A stretch of DNA of 64,000 bases from Haloglomus irregulare (GTDB lineage Archaea > Halobacteriota > Halobacteria > Halobacteriales > Haloarculaceae), in the NCBI RefSeq assembly GCF_007421925.1, contig NZ_QMDX01000003.1, positions 1 to 64,000 on the forward strand. Direction: 5' to 3'. The notes under the pieces were generated by a model that worked only from the letters and a program-made list of their open reading frames with translations, ran no database searches and was not told the DNA's origin. The position numbers and the translations under genes were made by a program. Positions 44,439-54,184 of the stretch are shown here, piece after piece (position 1 is the first letter of the stretch; each line of letters opens with the position of its first letter).

Positions 44439-45655
44439 CCGGTCCGCTCCTCGAGGTGACGGACCTGCGGACGCAGTTCCACACCGACGAGGGCGTCGTC
44501 CGCGCCGTCGACGGCGTGAGCTTCGACATCGGGCGCGGGGAGACGGTCTGTCTGGTCGGGGAGTCCGGCTCCGGGAAGTCCGTCACCAGCGAGTCCATCA
44601 CGAAGCTCATCCCCATCCCGCCGGGGGAGATCGCCGGCGGCAGCATCCGGTTCGACGGGATGGAGCTGACCGACCTCCCGGAGTCCGACCTCCGTGACCT
44701 CCGGGGCAGCCGCATCGCCCACGTGTTCCAGAACCCGCAGGAGACGCTCAACCCGGTCTACCGGGTCGGGCGGCAGATCGCCGAGACCATCCGCATCCAC
44801 GAGGACGTCGGCAAGGAGGCGGCACGGAAGCGGGCCGTCGACCTACTGGACCGGGTCGGCATCCCCGACGCGGCCGAACGGGTCGACGACTACCCCCACG
44901 AGATGAGCGGCGGCATGAAACAGCGGGTCGTCATCGCGATGGCGCTGGCGGGGCGGCCGGACCTGCTCATCGCGGACGAGCCGACCACGGCGCTGGACGT
45001 GACCATCCAGGCCCAGATCCTCCGGCTGCTGAACGACCTCCAGGCGGAGTTCGACATGGCCATCCTCTTCGTCACCCACGACCTCGGGGTCGTGGCCGAG
45101 GTGGCCGACCGGGTCGTGGTGATGTACGCCGGGCGGGTGATGGAGCGAGCCGATGTCTACGACCTGTTCGAGAACCCCGGCCATCCGTACACACAGGCGC
45201 TGCTGGCGTGTCTCCCGGGCCGGGGGGACGCGACGACCGCCATCGGCGGCTCGCTTCCCTCCCCGACGAACCCGCCGGACGGCTGCCGGTTCCATCCGCG
45301 CTGTCCCCACGCCATCCCGGACTGCAAGAGCGGCGATCAGCCCCCGCTCCACCCCGTACCGGACCCGGACGCGGTCGCGACGGGCGCAGGGAACCCCGCC
45401 GGCACCGGCGCCGGCGGCCCACCCGGCGAGCCAGTCCGGGCCGCCGGTCCGTACGACGACACCGACGGAGCCGAGGAGGGCGGCTGGGACGAGGTCCGCG
45501 AGGCGACCGTCAGCGGGCACGTCGCGTCCTGCATCTACTACCGGCAGGGGTACGACGCCACCACCGTCCGACACGACGACGCGGCCGCGGACGGCGGGTC
45601 GACCGACCAGGGTGCCAGTGGGGCGGCCGGCGACGAGGAGGGTGGCGGCTCGTGA
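44435..45655 (+). CDS. dppD: peptide-type ABC importer, ATPase D
   Basis: 406 residues. Motifs: [19 protein letters not shown] (Walker A), [11 protein letters not shown] (Q-loop), [17 protein letters not shown] (signature), [17 protein letters not shown] (Walker B), [15 protein letters not shown] (H-loop). The oligopeptide C-terminal Cys motif starts at [14 protein letters not shown] and ends at GHVASC. Between them lies a low-complexity acidic insert of about 70 residues ([13 protein letters not shown]) not found in bacterial homologues. This four-Cys region can bind an iron-sulfur cluster in related proteins. Confidence 0.9.
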   Translation: MTGPLLEVTDLRTQFHTDEGVVRAVDGVSFDIGRGETVCLVGESGSGKSVTSESITKLIPIPPGEIAGGSIRFDGMELTDLPESDLRDLRGSRIAHVFQNPQETLNPVYRVGRQIAETIRIHEDVGKEAARKRAVDLLDRVGIPDAAERVDDYPHEMSGGMKQRVVIAMALAGRPDLLIADEPTTALDVTIQAQILRLLNDLQAEFDMAILFVTHDLGVVAEVADRVVVMYAGRVMERADVYDLFENPGHPYTQALLACLPGRGDATTAIGGSLPSPTNPPDGCRFHPRCPHAIPDCKSGDQPPLHPVPDPDAVATGAGNPAGTGAGGPPGEPVRAAGPYDDTDGAEEGGWDEVREATVSGHVASCIYYRQGYDATTVRHDDAAADGGSTDQGASGAAGDEEGGGS

Positions 45656-46947
45656 GTCGCGACCCGCTGGTGGAGGTCGAGAACCTGGAGAAGCATTATC
45701 CCATCACCGAGGGCCTCCTGAAGAAGCAGGTCGGGACCGTCCGCGCCGTCGACGGCGTGAGCTTCGACATCGGGCGCGGGGAGACGGTCGGGCTGGTCGG
45801 CGAATCCGGCTGCGGGAAGTCGACGGCGGCCACCTCGATGCTGCGGCTGGAGGAGCCGACCGGCGGGACCGTCCGGTTCGACGGTGAGGACATCACCGAG
45901 TACGACGACGCGGCGCTGAAGCGGTTCCGCCGGCGGGCACAGATGATCTTCCAGGACCCCTCCTCCAGCTTCGACCCGCGGATGAGCATCGGGGAGTCGG
46001 TGGCCGAACCGCTGCGCATCCACGGGCTGAACGACCGGACCCGCCGCCGGGCCGTCGTCGAGGACCTGCTGGAGCGGGTGGGGCTGTCGGCGAGCGATGC
46101 CGACCGCTACCCGCACGAGTTCTCCGGCGGGCAGAAACAGCGCGTCGCCGTCGCCCGCGCGCTGTCGGTCAACCCCGACTTCATCCTCGCCGACGAGCCG
46201 GTGAGCGCGCTGGACGTCTCCATCCAGGCGGACGTCCTCTCGCTGCTCGACGACGTCCAGTCGGAGTTCGGGCTCTCCTTCCTGCTCATCAGCCACGACA
46301 TGGGCGTCGTCCGGCAGGTCTGTGACCGCGTGAACGTGATGTATCTGGGGGAGATCGTCGAGAGCGGGCCGACCGAGGAGGTGTTCGGCAACCCACAGCA
46401 TCCGTACACCAAGGCGCTGCTGAGCTCCATCCCGCGACCGGACCCCCGGAAGCGCGGGAGGGGAATCGAACTGACCGGGGACGTGCCGGACCCGTCGAAC
46501 CCGCCGGACGGCTGCCGGTTCCACACGCGCTGCCCGGCGGTCATCCCGCCGGAGGGGCTGGCAGTGGCCCAGGAGACCTGGCGGTCGCTGCTGGACCTGC
46601 GGAGTCGGGCCGCGCGTGGCGACCTCGACCCCGGGGCGCTCGCGGACGCCGCCGACGAGCCGTCGCCGACGCCCGCCCTCGTGCGCGAGGCGTTCGACCT
46701 GCCCGACCCGCTCCCCGACGGGGAGGCCGAGGCGACGCTCGCGGCCGCGCTGGAGACGGCGGCCGACGGTGACGTGGCGGCGGCCGGCGAGCGGCTGGTC
46801 GAGGCGTTCCCGACACCCTGTGCCAGGCAGGCCCCCGAGCGCCGCCGGGTCAGCCCCGACCACGAGGCCACCTGCCACCTCCACGACCCCGACCTGGCAC
46901 CGGACCACGGCGACGCCTACGGCATCGGCGTCGCGGAGAACGACTGA
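45652..46947 (+). CDS. dppF: peptide-type ABC importer, ATPase F
   Basis: 431 residues from GTG 45652, overlapping the previous stop (GTGA). Motifs: [20 protein letters not shown] (Walker A), [33 protein letters not shown] (signature), [17 protein letters not shown] (Walker B), [15 protein letters not shown] (H-loop). After the start of the Cys motif ([13 protein letters not shown]) there is an insert of about 110 residues, partly helical and acidic, before the final CARQ...HEATCHLHD. Both ATPases of the pair carry inserts at the same place. With ATPase D it powers import. Confidence 0.9.
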   Translation: MSRDPLVEVENLEKHYPITEGLLKKQVGTVRAVDGVSFDIGRGETVGLVGESGCGKSTAATSMLRLEEPTGGTVRFDGEDITEYDDAALKRFRRRAQMIFQDPSSSFDPRMSIGESVAEPLRIHGLNDRTRRRAVVEDLLERVGLSASDADRYPHEFSGGQKQRVAVARALSVNPDFILADEPVSALDVSIQADVLSLLDDVQSEFGLSFLLISHDMGVVRQVCDRVNVMYLGEIVESGPTEEVFGNPQHPYTKALLSSIPRPDPRKRGRGIELTGDVPDPSNPPDGCRFHTRCPAVIPPEGLAVAQETWRSLLDLRSRAARGDLDPGALADAADEPSPTPALVREAFDLPDPLPDGEAEATLAAALETAADGDVAAAGERLVEAFPTPCARQAPERRRVSPDHEATCHLHDPDLAPDHGDAYGIGVAEND

Positions 46948-47067
46948 CGGCCCAGGACGGCTCGCGGGTCGTTAGCTTACTGTAAACGCTGTAGTCATCC
47001 AACACGCCGGATTCAGTTCCGATATCGGCGTTCCAGATAGAACGTACATCATATCCCGATGATCCGC

Positions 47068-47481
47068 TTAGTTCTCGGTGATCCGGACCCCCTCGGGCTC
47101 GAAGCCGTCGCCGGTCCAGCGCCAGGAGCGGACCACGGGCTCGTCGCCGCCCAGCGAGACGATGACGTAGCTGTACCCCTCCCAGGTCGCCTCGCTGGCG
47201 TCCACGTCGCTCGGGGCCGGCGGCCCACGGGGGTGCGAGTGGTAGAACCCGACGACCGCGTCGCCGTCGGTCTCCAGGTCGCGCATCAGGTCGAGCTGTT
47301 CGGGGGGGTCGAGCGCGTACCGGTTGCGGGGGTGGGTGGCCGCGTTAGTCGCCCGCCGTGACGTGCGCGCGACCGATGGCTCGCCGTGGGTCCCGGCGAG
47401 GACGCCGCACACCTCGTCAGGTGCGCCCTCGCGTGCGTGAGCGACGAGGTCGTCGCGGACCACGGCGGGGAGCCGGAGCAT
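47068..47481 (-). CDS. JAMM/MPN+ metalloprotease, desampylase-like
   Basis: 137 residues from ATG 47481. The complete JAMM zinc site is visible: Glu23 (DEVCGVLAG), then HSHPRGPPAPSDVD with His81, His83, Ser91 and Asp94 (HxHx7SxxD). Archaeal proteins of this size cleave SAMP from conjugates (HvJAMM1 type, family knowledge). It follows the BtuF-like gene directly, with no gap between start and stop codons, so they are likely co-transcribed. The partner modifier and E1 genes are elsewhere in this window. Confidence 0.88.
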   Translation of the reverse strand: MLRLPAVVRDDLVAHAREGAPDEVCGVLAGTHGEPSVARTSRRATNAATHPRNRYALDPPEQLDLMRDLETDGDAVVGFYHSHPRGPPAPSDVDASEATWEGYSYVIVSLGGDEPVVRSWRWTGDGFEPEGVRITEN

Positions 47482-48399
47482 CTACGCGACCGTCCGGGTG
47501 AGCGGTCGGACGGCCGCGGCGGGCGGCTCGTCGAACCGGTCGGGATGGATGAGGCCGGCCAGGTACTCCAGGGTCCCGACCAGCCGCGGCCCCGGCCGGT
47601 TGACATGGTGGTGGCCGTCCATCGCGAACGCGCGGTCCGCCCGGACCGCCGGGAGCTCCGGGAACCCGGCCCGGTCGGTCAGGTCGTCCAGGTTGGCGAC
47701 GGTCTGGTCCAGCTCGAAGCCACAGGGGGCGGCCACCAGCACCTCGGGGCCGTACGCCCTGACCGCGGCCCACTCGCGGGGGCGTGACTCCGCGCCGTGG
47801 TCGGCCATGCCGTACTCGCCGCCGGCCCACTCGACCAGCTCGGGGATCCAGTGGCCGGCGACCATGACGGGGTCGAGCCAGTCCAGCACCGTCACGCGGG
47901 GGCGCTCGGCCTCGGGCACGTCGGCGGTCACCTCGCGCACGCGGTCGACCCGCTCGCGCAGGTCACCCACCACCGCGGCGGCGCGGTCCTCGCGGCCTAG
48001 GACCGCCCCGATGCGCTCGATGTCGCCGAACACGTCCCCCAGCGAGTGTGGATCGGTCGTCACGACCTCGCAGTCCAGCCCGAGTTCGTCGACGGCCTCG
48101 CGGACGAGCACGCGGTCGACCGCACAGACCTCGCAGATACCCTGCGAGACGACCACGTCCGGGTCCAGCCGCTCCAGGGTCTCCAGGTCGAGCTCGTACA
48201 CCCCGCCGCCGCGCTCGGCGCTGGCGACCTGCTCGTTGATCTCGGCGCTGGAGGCGTCGGGGTCGACCCGCGTCTCGACGACGCTCGGCAGGTCGGCGGC
48301 CTCGGGCGGGTGGTCGCACTCGTGGGAGACGCCGACCGGCTCGACGCCGAGGGCGTGGACGATCTCCGTCGCGGACGGGAGGAGCGAGACGACGCGCAT
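47482..48399 (-). CDS. cobalamin-binding BtuF-like protein
   Basis: 305 residues from ATG 48399 (MRVVSLLPSATEIVHALGVE). Periplasmic-binding-like fold of the BtuF/FecB group: GVSHECDHPPEAADLPSVVE, LDPDVVVSQGICEVCAVD, RPRVTVLDWLDPVMVAGHW, AGGEYGMADHGAESRP. There is no signal peptide or lipobox, so unlike uptake proteins it seems cytoplasmic. Such versions occur widely in archaea and may bind corrinoids or other cofactors without a transporter. It forms an operon with the JAMM protease. Confidence 0.85.
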   Translation of the reverse strand: MRVVSLLPSATEIVHALGVEPVGVSHECDHPPEAADLPSVVETRVDPDASSAEINEQVASAERGGGVYELDLETLERLDPDVVVSQGICEVCAVDRVLVREAVDELGLDCEVVTTDPHSLGDVFGDIERIGAVLGREDRAAAVVGDLRERVDRVREVTADVPEAERPRVTVLDWLDPVMVAGHWIPELVEWAGGEYGMADHGAESRPREWAAVRAYGPEVLVAAPCGFELDQTVANLDDLTDRAGFPELPAVRADRAFAMDGHHHVNRPGPRLVGTLEYLAGLIHPDRFDEPPAAAVRPLTRTVA

Positions 48400-48549
48400 A
48401 TGCCACCTACGAGCGCGACCGGCTAAAGAGTGTGGCAGCGGGCCGGCCCCGGTGGCGCGTGTGACCGGTTCCCGGGTGACCCCGGCACCGAGATCGGGGG
48501 CAGCACGGGGGCCTCGCATGGGACCGGACGAGCGGACGGTTCGGGCCAC

Positions 48550-48892
48550 GGTGGCGCCATTCGCGAGCTGGCGGTCGACGCGGACCGGACGCCCCGGTGC
48601 CCGTCCTGCGCCGGCTCTGGAGCGGCGCCGACCCCGGTTCCGTCCGGTCGTGGGGCGAGGAGAGGGGCTACCACCGGTTCGGACCGTTCGACGGCGACGC
48701 CGGGGCCGGCTCCGGAGAGTTCGTCGCCGTCGCCGGCGGCTCCGTCCAGTGCGTGCTCCACCGCCGCCACGTGTGGGTGCACGACCTGGTCGTCGACGAG
48801 CCCCGCCGGTCGGAGGGGGTCGGCGTCGCGCTCTCGAGTTCGTCGAGCGCGGACTCCCCTGGGTCATCAGACCTTGCATAGTCAACCCGATC
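48550..48892 (+). pseudogene. GNAT acetyltransferase remnant
   Basis: Pieces of one GNAT protein are seen in shifting frames: AIRELAVDAD (from about 48556), then PVLRRLWSGADPGSVRSWGE, GYHRFGPFDG, QCVLHRRHVWVHDLVVDEPR and RSEGVGVAL, and after a shift near 48832 LEFVERGLPWV. The VHDLVVDEPRRSEGVG block is the acetyl-CoA-binding approach of GNATs. At least two frameshifts and loss of the end make it non-functional. The rest of 48893-49060 shows no gene. Confidence 0.6.
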
Positions 48893-49060
48893 TCCGATAC
48901 CGGCGGACCACCTATGCACATACGGGCACCGCGAGGGGGGGCCCAATGCCCATCGTTAGCCACACCGGATACCCCCCCTGACGGTGCCCGCAGGTGTCGG
49001 GTCGGCCCGGTCGCCCCGGCCGGCACCGACGCTTATCTTTCCCCGTCGCCAGCCACGGGT

Positions 49061-49699
49061 ATGACCCTCATCGCGGAACTCACCTACCGATCCCCGCTGA
49101 TGGAGGCGACCGCCGCCGCGCTCCCGGGAACCACGTTCCGGATGGAGGACCTGCAGCTGGTCGAGGGGGGTCCCGGCAAGTTCCTGTTCTGGGCGGAGGG
49201 AGGCGACCTCGACCGTCTCGACGACGTGCTGACCGACGACCACACGGTGGCCTCGTTCGTGCAACTGACGGAGCTCGCCGACCGGCGGCTCTACCGCGTG
49301 AGCTTCGCGGGTGAGATGAAAGAACGGATGACCTACCTCGTCGCGGCGGCCAACGACATCGTCTATCTGGAGCTGCGCTCGACCCACGAGCGGACCCGCA
49401 TCCGGGCCCGCGTCCCGACGCGGGAGGCGCTCCGGGACCACGTGGAGACCTGTCGCGAGAAGGGGGTCGACCTGCAGGTGGAGAGCCTCTACCGTGCCGA
49501 CGAGGAGAGGGAGTCCCGGTTCGGGCTGACCGAACCCCAGCGCGAGGCGCTCGTGGCCGCCCACGAGGCGGGCTACTTTGACACCGACCGCGGCGCGACG
49601 CTCGCGGAGATCGCCGCCGGACTGGGCATCTCGCGACAGGCGCTCGCCGGCCGACTCCGCCGTGGCCACCGACAGCTCATCGGCGCGACGCTGACCTGA
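49061..49699 (+). CDS. HTH-10 (Bat-type) transcriptional regulator
   Basis: 212 residues from ATG 49061. The C-terminal about 60 residues are the haloarchaeal HTH-10 domain: RFGLTEPQREALVAAHEAGY, FDTDRGATLAEIAAGLGISR and QALAGRLRRGHRQLI. The N-terminal about 140 residues (AELTYRSPLMEATAAALPGT) match the conserved N-domain of the same group. It lacks the PAS and GAF sensor domains of Bat, the bop activator. Regulators of this kind control diverse genes; control of bop about 11.6 kb away is possible but only a guess. Confidence 0.85.
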   Translation: MTLIAELTYRSPLMEATAAALPGTTFRMEDLQLVEGGPGKFLFWAEGGDLDRLDDVLTDDHTVASFVQLTELADRRLYRVSFAGEMKERMTYLVAAANDIVYLELRSTHERTRIRARVPTREALRDHVETCREKGVDLQVESLYRADEERESRFGLTEPQREALVAAHEAGYFDTDRGATLAEIAAGLGISRQALAGRLRRGHRQLIGATLT

Positions 49700-49708
49700 C
49701 GGCCGCCG

Positions 49709-51205
49709 CTACCCGGGGAACGGCACGTCGAGCACCTGGTTCGGGGCGGGGGCCTCGACCCGGGTCCGCGTCTCCCCGTCCGGCCAGGCGACGCGGACCG
49801 CCCGGGGCGTCGTGTGCGCAAGCCCGAAATGCGCGACCGGCTCCCCCTGGCAGCAGTAGCCCGAGCCCGCGTCGACGGCGCGGCGCTGGTCGGGCTCGTC
49901 GTCGGGTTCGAGCGTGACGAGGGCGCCGCGGGCGGGCGCCCCCTGAGGGGTGCGGGGCCGGACGCGGAGCCAGTCGTTCCCATCGGCGTCCGCGCGGAAC
50001 AGCGACAGCGGCTCCGGCTCCGGACCCCCGTGGGCGACCAGCAGCTCCGGGCAGCCGTCGCCGTCGAGGTCCGCCGCGACCGCGCCCGTCGTCGGGCGGT
50101 CCGGCTCGGTCGCCGGCCCCGGGTCGACGCGCGCCCAGCCGGGGCCATCGCGGTGGTCGGCCCCCACGCGCCGGAGCAGCCGGTTCGGCGCGCCGTGACA
50201 GGCCACGAACAGCTCCTCGGCACCGTCGTTGTCCAGGTCCGCGGCGACGACGGTCCGGGCCGGTCCCGGCTCGGCGAGCCCATCGGGAGCCACGTCACCC
50301 GCAGCATCGCGCCGGAGCGGCCACAGCCGGTTGCGGTCGCCGTCGGTGACCTGCACGAGGCCCGGCCCGTCCCCGAGGTCAACCAGCGCGGCGCCGCGGG
50401 CGTCGCCGTGGCTGTCCGAAACCCCCTGCTCGGGGGCGAAGTCGGTGAACCCGCCGCCCTCGTTCCGGAGCAGCAGGTTCGGGCCGCGCTCCATCCCCAG
50501 GAACAGGTCCATGCGGACGCCGGCGTCGGCCCCGTCGGGCGGCGGTCGCAGGGGGCCGGCCAGCGCCGCGCGGCCGCCGCCGAGGAAGTCGATGCCGATC
50601 CGGTCGGCCCGGTCGGTCACGCTGCCGGCCGCGACGGTCTGGAGCCGCGCCGGCGAGGCGTCGCCGGTCACGAGGAAGGCGTAGACGCCGTCACCGGTCC
50701 GGTCGAGCGCCGCGACCGAGCGCCCGACCCGGAGGTTGCGCCCCCGGCGGTTGCGGCCGTCGGCCAGGAGGTCCAGCCAGCCCGCGGGGCCGTCCGCCCC
50801 GTCATCGCCCACGCCGTGCGGGTCCAGCAGCCGGTCGGGCTCCGGGTTGCCGACGCCGCTGCCCGCCTCCGGTTCGACCACCTCGCGGGCGAACGGGCCG
50901 GCGTTGTGGACGTACCACTCCTCCACGCCATCGCCGTCGGCGTCGGCGGCCGCGACCCCGACCGCGTGGCCACCCGGGTCGGCGACCGGCGCCGCCTCGC
51001 CGTACCGGTCCGAGCCGCGGGCGGTCGCCCGCCGGAGCGCCTCGACGGCGTCGACGAGTTCCCCGTCGCCGCCCCGGAACAGCCGGTTCGCCTCGCCGTA
51101 GCCCGCGACGAGGGCGTGCGGCGTGCCGTCGTAGGTCGTGACACCGACGCCGGTCGCGCGGATGGGCTCCCGGTCGGGCAGCAGGTCGCTGCGGTCGACG
51201 AGCAC
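49709..51205 (-). CDS. FG-GAP/VCBS repeat protein with UnbV (ASPIC) domain
   Basis: 498 residues from GTG 51205 (LVDRSDLLPD); no better start is found. Repeated calcium-binding-like blades of the form DxDxDG: AAADADGDGVEEWYVHNAGP, VVAADLDNDGAEELFVACHG, AVAADLDGDGCPELLVAHGG. The C-terminus is the ASPIC/UnbV module (YCCQGEPVAHFGLAHTTPRA, VRVAWPDGETRTRVEAPAPN). No signal peptide is visible. The fold is a beta-propeller; the function is unknown, perhaps a binding or adhesion role. Confidence 0.8.
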   Translation of the reverse strand: MLVDRSDLLPDREPIRATGVGVTTYDGTPHALVAGYGEANRLFRGGDGELVDAVEALRRATARGSDRYGEAAPVADPGGHAVGVAAADADGDGVEEWYVHNAGPFAREVVEPEAGSGVGNPEPDRLLDPHGVGDDGADGPAGWLDLLADGRNRRGRNLRVGRSVAALDRTGDGVYAFLVTGDASPARLQTVAAGSVTDRADRIGIDFLGGGRAALAGPLRPPPDGADAGVRMDLFLGMERGPNLLLRNEGGGFTDFAPEQGVSDSHGDARGAALVDLGDGPGLVQVTDGDRNRLWPLRRDAAGDVAPDGLAEPGPARTVVAADLDNDGAEELFVACHGAPNRLLRRVGADHRDGPGWARVDPGPATEPDRPTTGAVAADLDGDGCPELLVAHGGPEPEPLSLFRADADGNDWLRVRPRTPQGAPARGALVTLEPDDEPDQRRAVDAGSGYCCQGEPVAHFGLAHTTPRAVRVAWPDGETRTRVEAPAPNQVLDVPFPG

Positions 51206-51307
51206 GCTCGCGAGGTCGTCCGCCGGCGGCTTAGCCGTGGCGGGGGCGTCGACCGGTCGGCGCGGGTCGACACAAGAGCCATGCCGGTGCCCGGCGCAAC
51301 ACCGTCT

Positions 51308-52057
51308 ATGAGTACCCAACCGACGAGCGGCGCGCTGGCGGGGCTGACCGCGGTCGTGACCGGCGCGTCGTCGGGTATCGGCCGCGAGACCGTTCGCGCG
51401 CTCGCCCGCGACGGCGCCGACGTGGTGCTTGCGGCCCGCCGCGAGGAGCGCCTCCACGAGATCGCCGCCGAGGTCGCCGACGCCCACGGCGTCGCCGCCG
51501 AGGTCGTCCCGACCGACGTGACAGACGCCGACGCCGTCGCGGCACTGGTCGCGGCCGCCGAGGAGCGTCTGGATGGCGTCGACATCGTCGTCGCTAACGC
51601 CGGCGTCGCCGCCGGCTCGGACATCGAGACCATGACCGACGAGGAGTACCGCCGGATGATGGCCGTCAACACCGACGGCGTCTTCTACCTCACCCGGGCC
51701 GCGCTCCCCGCGCTCCGCGAGTCCGGCGGCCACCTCGTCTACGTCGGCTCCTTCGCCGGCAGGTTCCCCCGGCCGTACAACCCCGTCTACGCCGCCACGA
51801 AGTGGTGGGTCCGGGGGTTCGCCAAGTCCGTCTCCGCGCAGGTCGGCGACGACGACATCGGTGTGAGCATCATCAACCCCGCCGCGGTCCGGACGGAGTT
51901 CGAGGTCGACGGCAGGAGCATGGCCGACCGGTACGCTCCCGGCGAGGTCGTCGAGCCCGCCGAGGTGGCCGACGCCATCGCGTTCGCCGCCAAGCAGTCC
52001 CCCTCGATGGTCCACGAGCTGGACCTGTACGAGCGCGACAAGCTGACCGATCTCTGA
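51308..52057 (+). CDS. short-chain dehydrogenase/reductase
   Basis: 249 residues from ATG 51308. Classical SDR: VVTGASSGIGRETVRALARD (cofactor-binding TGxxxGxG), VANAGVA (NAG), YVGSFAGRF and YNPVYAATKWWV (catalytic Tyr-xxx-Lys with preceding Ser), and INPAAVRTEF. The Arg after the first strand (AARREERL) suggests NADPH. It is cytoplasmic. YdfG-like serine/3-hydroxy-acid dehydrogenases are the nearest type by sequence feel; the substrate is unknown. Confidence 0.88.
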   Translation: MSTQPTSGALAGLTAVVTGASSGIGRETVRALARDGADVVLAARREERLHEIAAEVADAHGVAAEVVPTDVTDADAVAALVAAAEERLDGVDIVVANAGVAAGSDIETMTDEEYRRMMAVNTDGVFYLTRAALPALRESGGHLVYVGSFAGRFPRPYNPVYAATKWWVRGFAKSVSAQVGDDDIGVSIINPAAVRTEFEVDGRSMADRYAPGEVVEPAEVADAIAFAAKQSPSMVHELDLYERDKLTDL

Positions 52058-52250
52058 CCGGGGTGCTCACGACGCCACTGGTAGCGCCGGGGGCGCTATC
52101 GCGGTCCCCACGGGGAGTCCCCGGGGGCGGGGGCCGGACCCGTCGCCACCACGCCCATCGTCGGTAGTTCGGAGTAGCGATCGTCTCGCCCATGAACCAC
52201 GCCAAAGAGCAATCCTTAACGGGTGAGGCCCACCCACACACGAACGACAT

Positions 52251-53165
52251 ATGACCAAAGTGAGCGTCATCGGTGCCGCCGGGACGGTCGGCGCGGCGGC
52301 GGCCTACAACATCGCGCTGCGGGACATCGCGGACGAGCTCGTCCTCGTGGACATCCCGGACATGGAGGAGACCACCATCGGGCAGGCCGCGGACACGAAC
52401 CACGGGATCGCCTACGACTCGAGCACGACGGTGCGGCAGGGCGGCTACGAGGCCACCGAGGGCTCGGACGTGGTGGTCGTCACGGCCGGTATCCCCCGAC
52501 AGGAGGGCCAGACCCGGATCGACCTGGCGGGCGACAACGCGCCCATCATGGACGACATCGGCTCCTCACTGGCCGAGTACAACGACGACTTCGTCTCCAT
52601 CACCACCTCCAACCCGGTCGACCTGCTCAACCGCCACCTGTACGAGTCCGGCGAGCGCGGCCGGCACGAGGTCATCGGCTTCGGCGGCCGGCTGGACTCG
52701 GCGCGCTTCCGCTACGTCCTCTCCCGGCGCTTCGACACGCCGGTGACGAACGTGGAGGCGACCATCCTCGGCGAGCACGGTGACGCGCAGGTCCCCGTCT
52801 TCTCGAAGGTCCGGGTCGACGGCTGCGACCCGACCTTCTCGGCGGACGAGAAGGAGGCGATCCTCGGCGACCTGCAGGAGTCCGCGATGGACGTCATCTC
52901 GCGGAAGGGCGCGACCGAATGGGGCCCGGCGACCGGCGTCGCGCACATGGTCGAGGCCGTCGTCCGGGACACGGGGGAGGTGCTCCCGGGCTCGCTCGTC
53001 CTCGACGGCGAGTACGGCTACGAGGACACCGCGTTCGGCGTCCCCGTCAAGCTCGGCTCGAACGGCATCGAGGAGGTCGTCGAGTGGGAGCTGGACGACT
53101 ACGAGACCGACCTGATGGACGAGGCCGCCGGGAAGCTCTCCGACCAGTACGACGAGATCGCCTGA
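52251..53165 (+). CDS. mdh: malate dehydrogenase (LDH-like)
   Basis: 304 residues from ATG 52251. Interconverts malate and oxaloacetate with NAD(P) in the TCA cycle. Motifs: [20 protein letters not shown] (nucleotide-binding), [20 protein letters not shown] (substrate Arg in the mobile loop, favouring oxaloacetate over pyruvate), [30 protein letters not shown], and the catalytic His in [13 protein letters not shown]. It is highly acidic as in Haloarcula MDH. ATCCTTAACG about 35 bases upstream may be its TATA region. Confidence 0.93.
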   Translation: MTKVSVIGAAGTVGAAAAYNIALRDIADELVLVDIPDMEETTIGQAADTNHGIAYDSSTTVRQGGYEATEGSDVVVVTAGIPRQEGQTRIDLAGDNAPIMDDIGSSLAEYNDDFVSITTSNPVDLLNRHLYESGERGRHEVIGFGGRLDSARFRYVLSRRFDTPVTNVEATILGEHGDAQVPVFSKVRVDGCDPTFSADEKEAILGDLQESAMDVISRKGATEWGPATGVAHMVEAVVRDTGEVLPGSLVLDGEYGYEDTAFGVPVKLGSNGIEEVVEWELDDYETDLMDEAAGKLSDQYDEIA

Positions 53166-53179
53166 CCCGGCCCGGTCCT

Positions 53180-53314
53180 CTACCGGTCTCGCGGCTCCGT
53201 GCGGAACAGCGCCGCCCACTCGGAGACGTGCTCCTCGCGGTCGATGGCCCAGCCGTCCTCCGTCGCCGCGTCCGCGTCCCGGGGGACCGCTGGGGGCTGC
53301 TCACTGCGTGACAT
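53180..53314 (-). CDS. 44-residue acidic protein, unknown
   Basis: From ATG 53314: MSRSEQPPAVPRDADAATED...HVSEWAALFRTEPRDR. Composition is typical of haloarchaeal small proteins and the frame has a proper start, but no family is recognised. It is convergent with mdh, 14 bases apart. An ATG at 53344 would add ten residues. Confidence 0.4.
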   Translation of the reverse strand: MSRSEQPPAVPRDADAATEDGWAIDREEHVSEWAALFRTEPRDR

Positions 53315-53382
53315 GTCCGGACGCACTCGGGTGGAGAACATAATGATTGTGCCCGTTCCCCGGCGACTGGGAACCGGCGGGC

Positions 53383-53634
53383 TCAGGGGACCAGCTGCTC
53401 GCCGTCGTCGTCGTAGACGGTGATGGCCTCCACGGGACAGGACCGGGCGGCGAACTTCGCGTCCAGCTCGGCGTCCTCGGGCACCTCCCGGACCATCACG
53501 TCCGGGTCGTCCTCGCTCTGCTCGGCCCCGGCCAGGACGGCCTTGCCCGCGTCCTGGTCCTCCTCGAACGCGTCCCACTCCGCGACGCACTGGAACATCC
53601 CGATACAGGTGTCCCGGTCGTACTCGATTCGCAT
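53383..53634 (-). CDS. [3Fe-4S]/[4Fe-4S]-type ferredoxin
   Basis: 83 residues from ATG 53634. Bacterial-type ferredoxin: YDRDTCIGMFQCVAEWDAF with Cys at 10 and 16, and AARSCPVEAITVYD near the end. The middle Cys of the usual CxxCxxC is replaced (CIGMFQC), so three Cys remain for a 3Fe-4S, or a 4Fe-4S with another ligand. Such small ferredoxins give electrons to P450s or other oxidoreductases. The insert AEQSEDDPDVMVREVPEDAE is acidic. Confidence 0.82.
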   Translation of the reverse strand: MRIEYDRDTCIGMFQCVAEWDAFEEDQDAGKAVLAGAEQSEDDPDVMVREVPEDAELDAKFAARSCPVEAITVYDDDGEQLVP

Positions 53635-53693
53635 GGCTTCCCTTCGGCGGGCGGCGACATATGCGTGCCGACGGCGGTACCCGTGCCGTGCGC

Positions 53694-54086
53694 TCAGAGC
53701 GCTCCCGTCTCGTCCTCGCCCGCGTCCCACGCGTCCAGCGGCCCCTCGTCGAGGTGGAAGTCCGCGCCCGGGTGTTCGGTGTAGACGACGTAGCAGTTCG
53801 CCGGTGGCACCCCGAGCCGGTCGGCCAGTGCCGCGATGCAGTCGGCCGCGAGGGCCCGGCGCTGGTCGGCCGTCCGCCCGGCGCGGACGTCGGCGTTCAG
53901 GACCGCGACGGGCTCGTCCGCGGCCGCGCGACCCAGCGCGACCCCGGCGTCGTCGCGCACGGTCACGGCGACGTGGCCCGTCCCGGTGTCCATGTGTTCG
54001 GCGAACAGTCCCGTGACCCGCTCGATGAAGCCATCGACGGCGTCGTCGGCCAGGGGCTCGCTGACCTCGAACTGCAGGTGTGGCAT
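53694..54086 (-). CDS. tautomerase/MIF-superfamily protein
   Basis: 130 residues from ATG 54086. Begins Met-Pro (MPHLQFEVSEPLADDAVDGF), as needed for the catalytic N-terminal proline of 4-oxalocrotonate tautomerase relatives. It continues with ERVTGLFAEHMDTGTGHVAV and ALAADCIAALADRLGVPPAN, then NCYVVYTEHPGADFH. The size fits the fused or MIF-like form of the family. It is divergent from the isochorismatase gene about 100 bases away; no pathway is implied. Confidence 0.72.
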   Translation of the reverse strand: MPHLQFEVSEPLADDAVDGFIERVTGLFAEHMDTGTGHVAVTVRDDAGVALGRAAADEPVAVLNADVRAGRTADQRRALAADCIAALADRLGVPPANCYVVYTEHPGADFHLDEGPLDAWDAGEDETGAL

Positions 54087-54184
54087 ACCACTCCCTTCGG
54101 CGTCCGGCGTATCAATCCCGGGCGTGGGGTCGCCAGCGCTCGGCCCCCGTAAACCGTTTCTCGCCGCGCGACCAACTGTCGACC

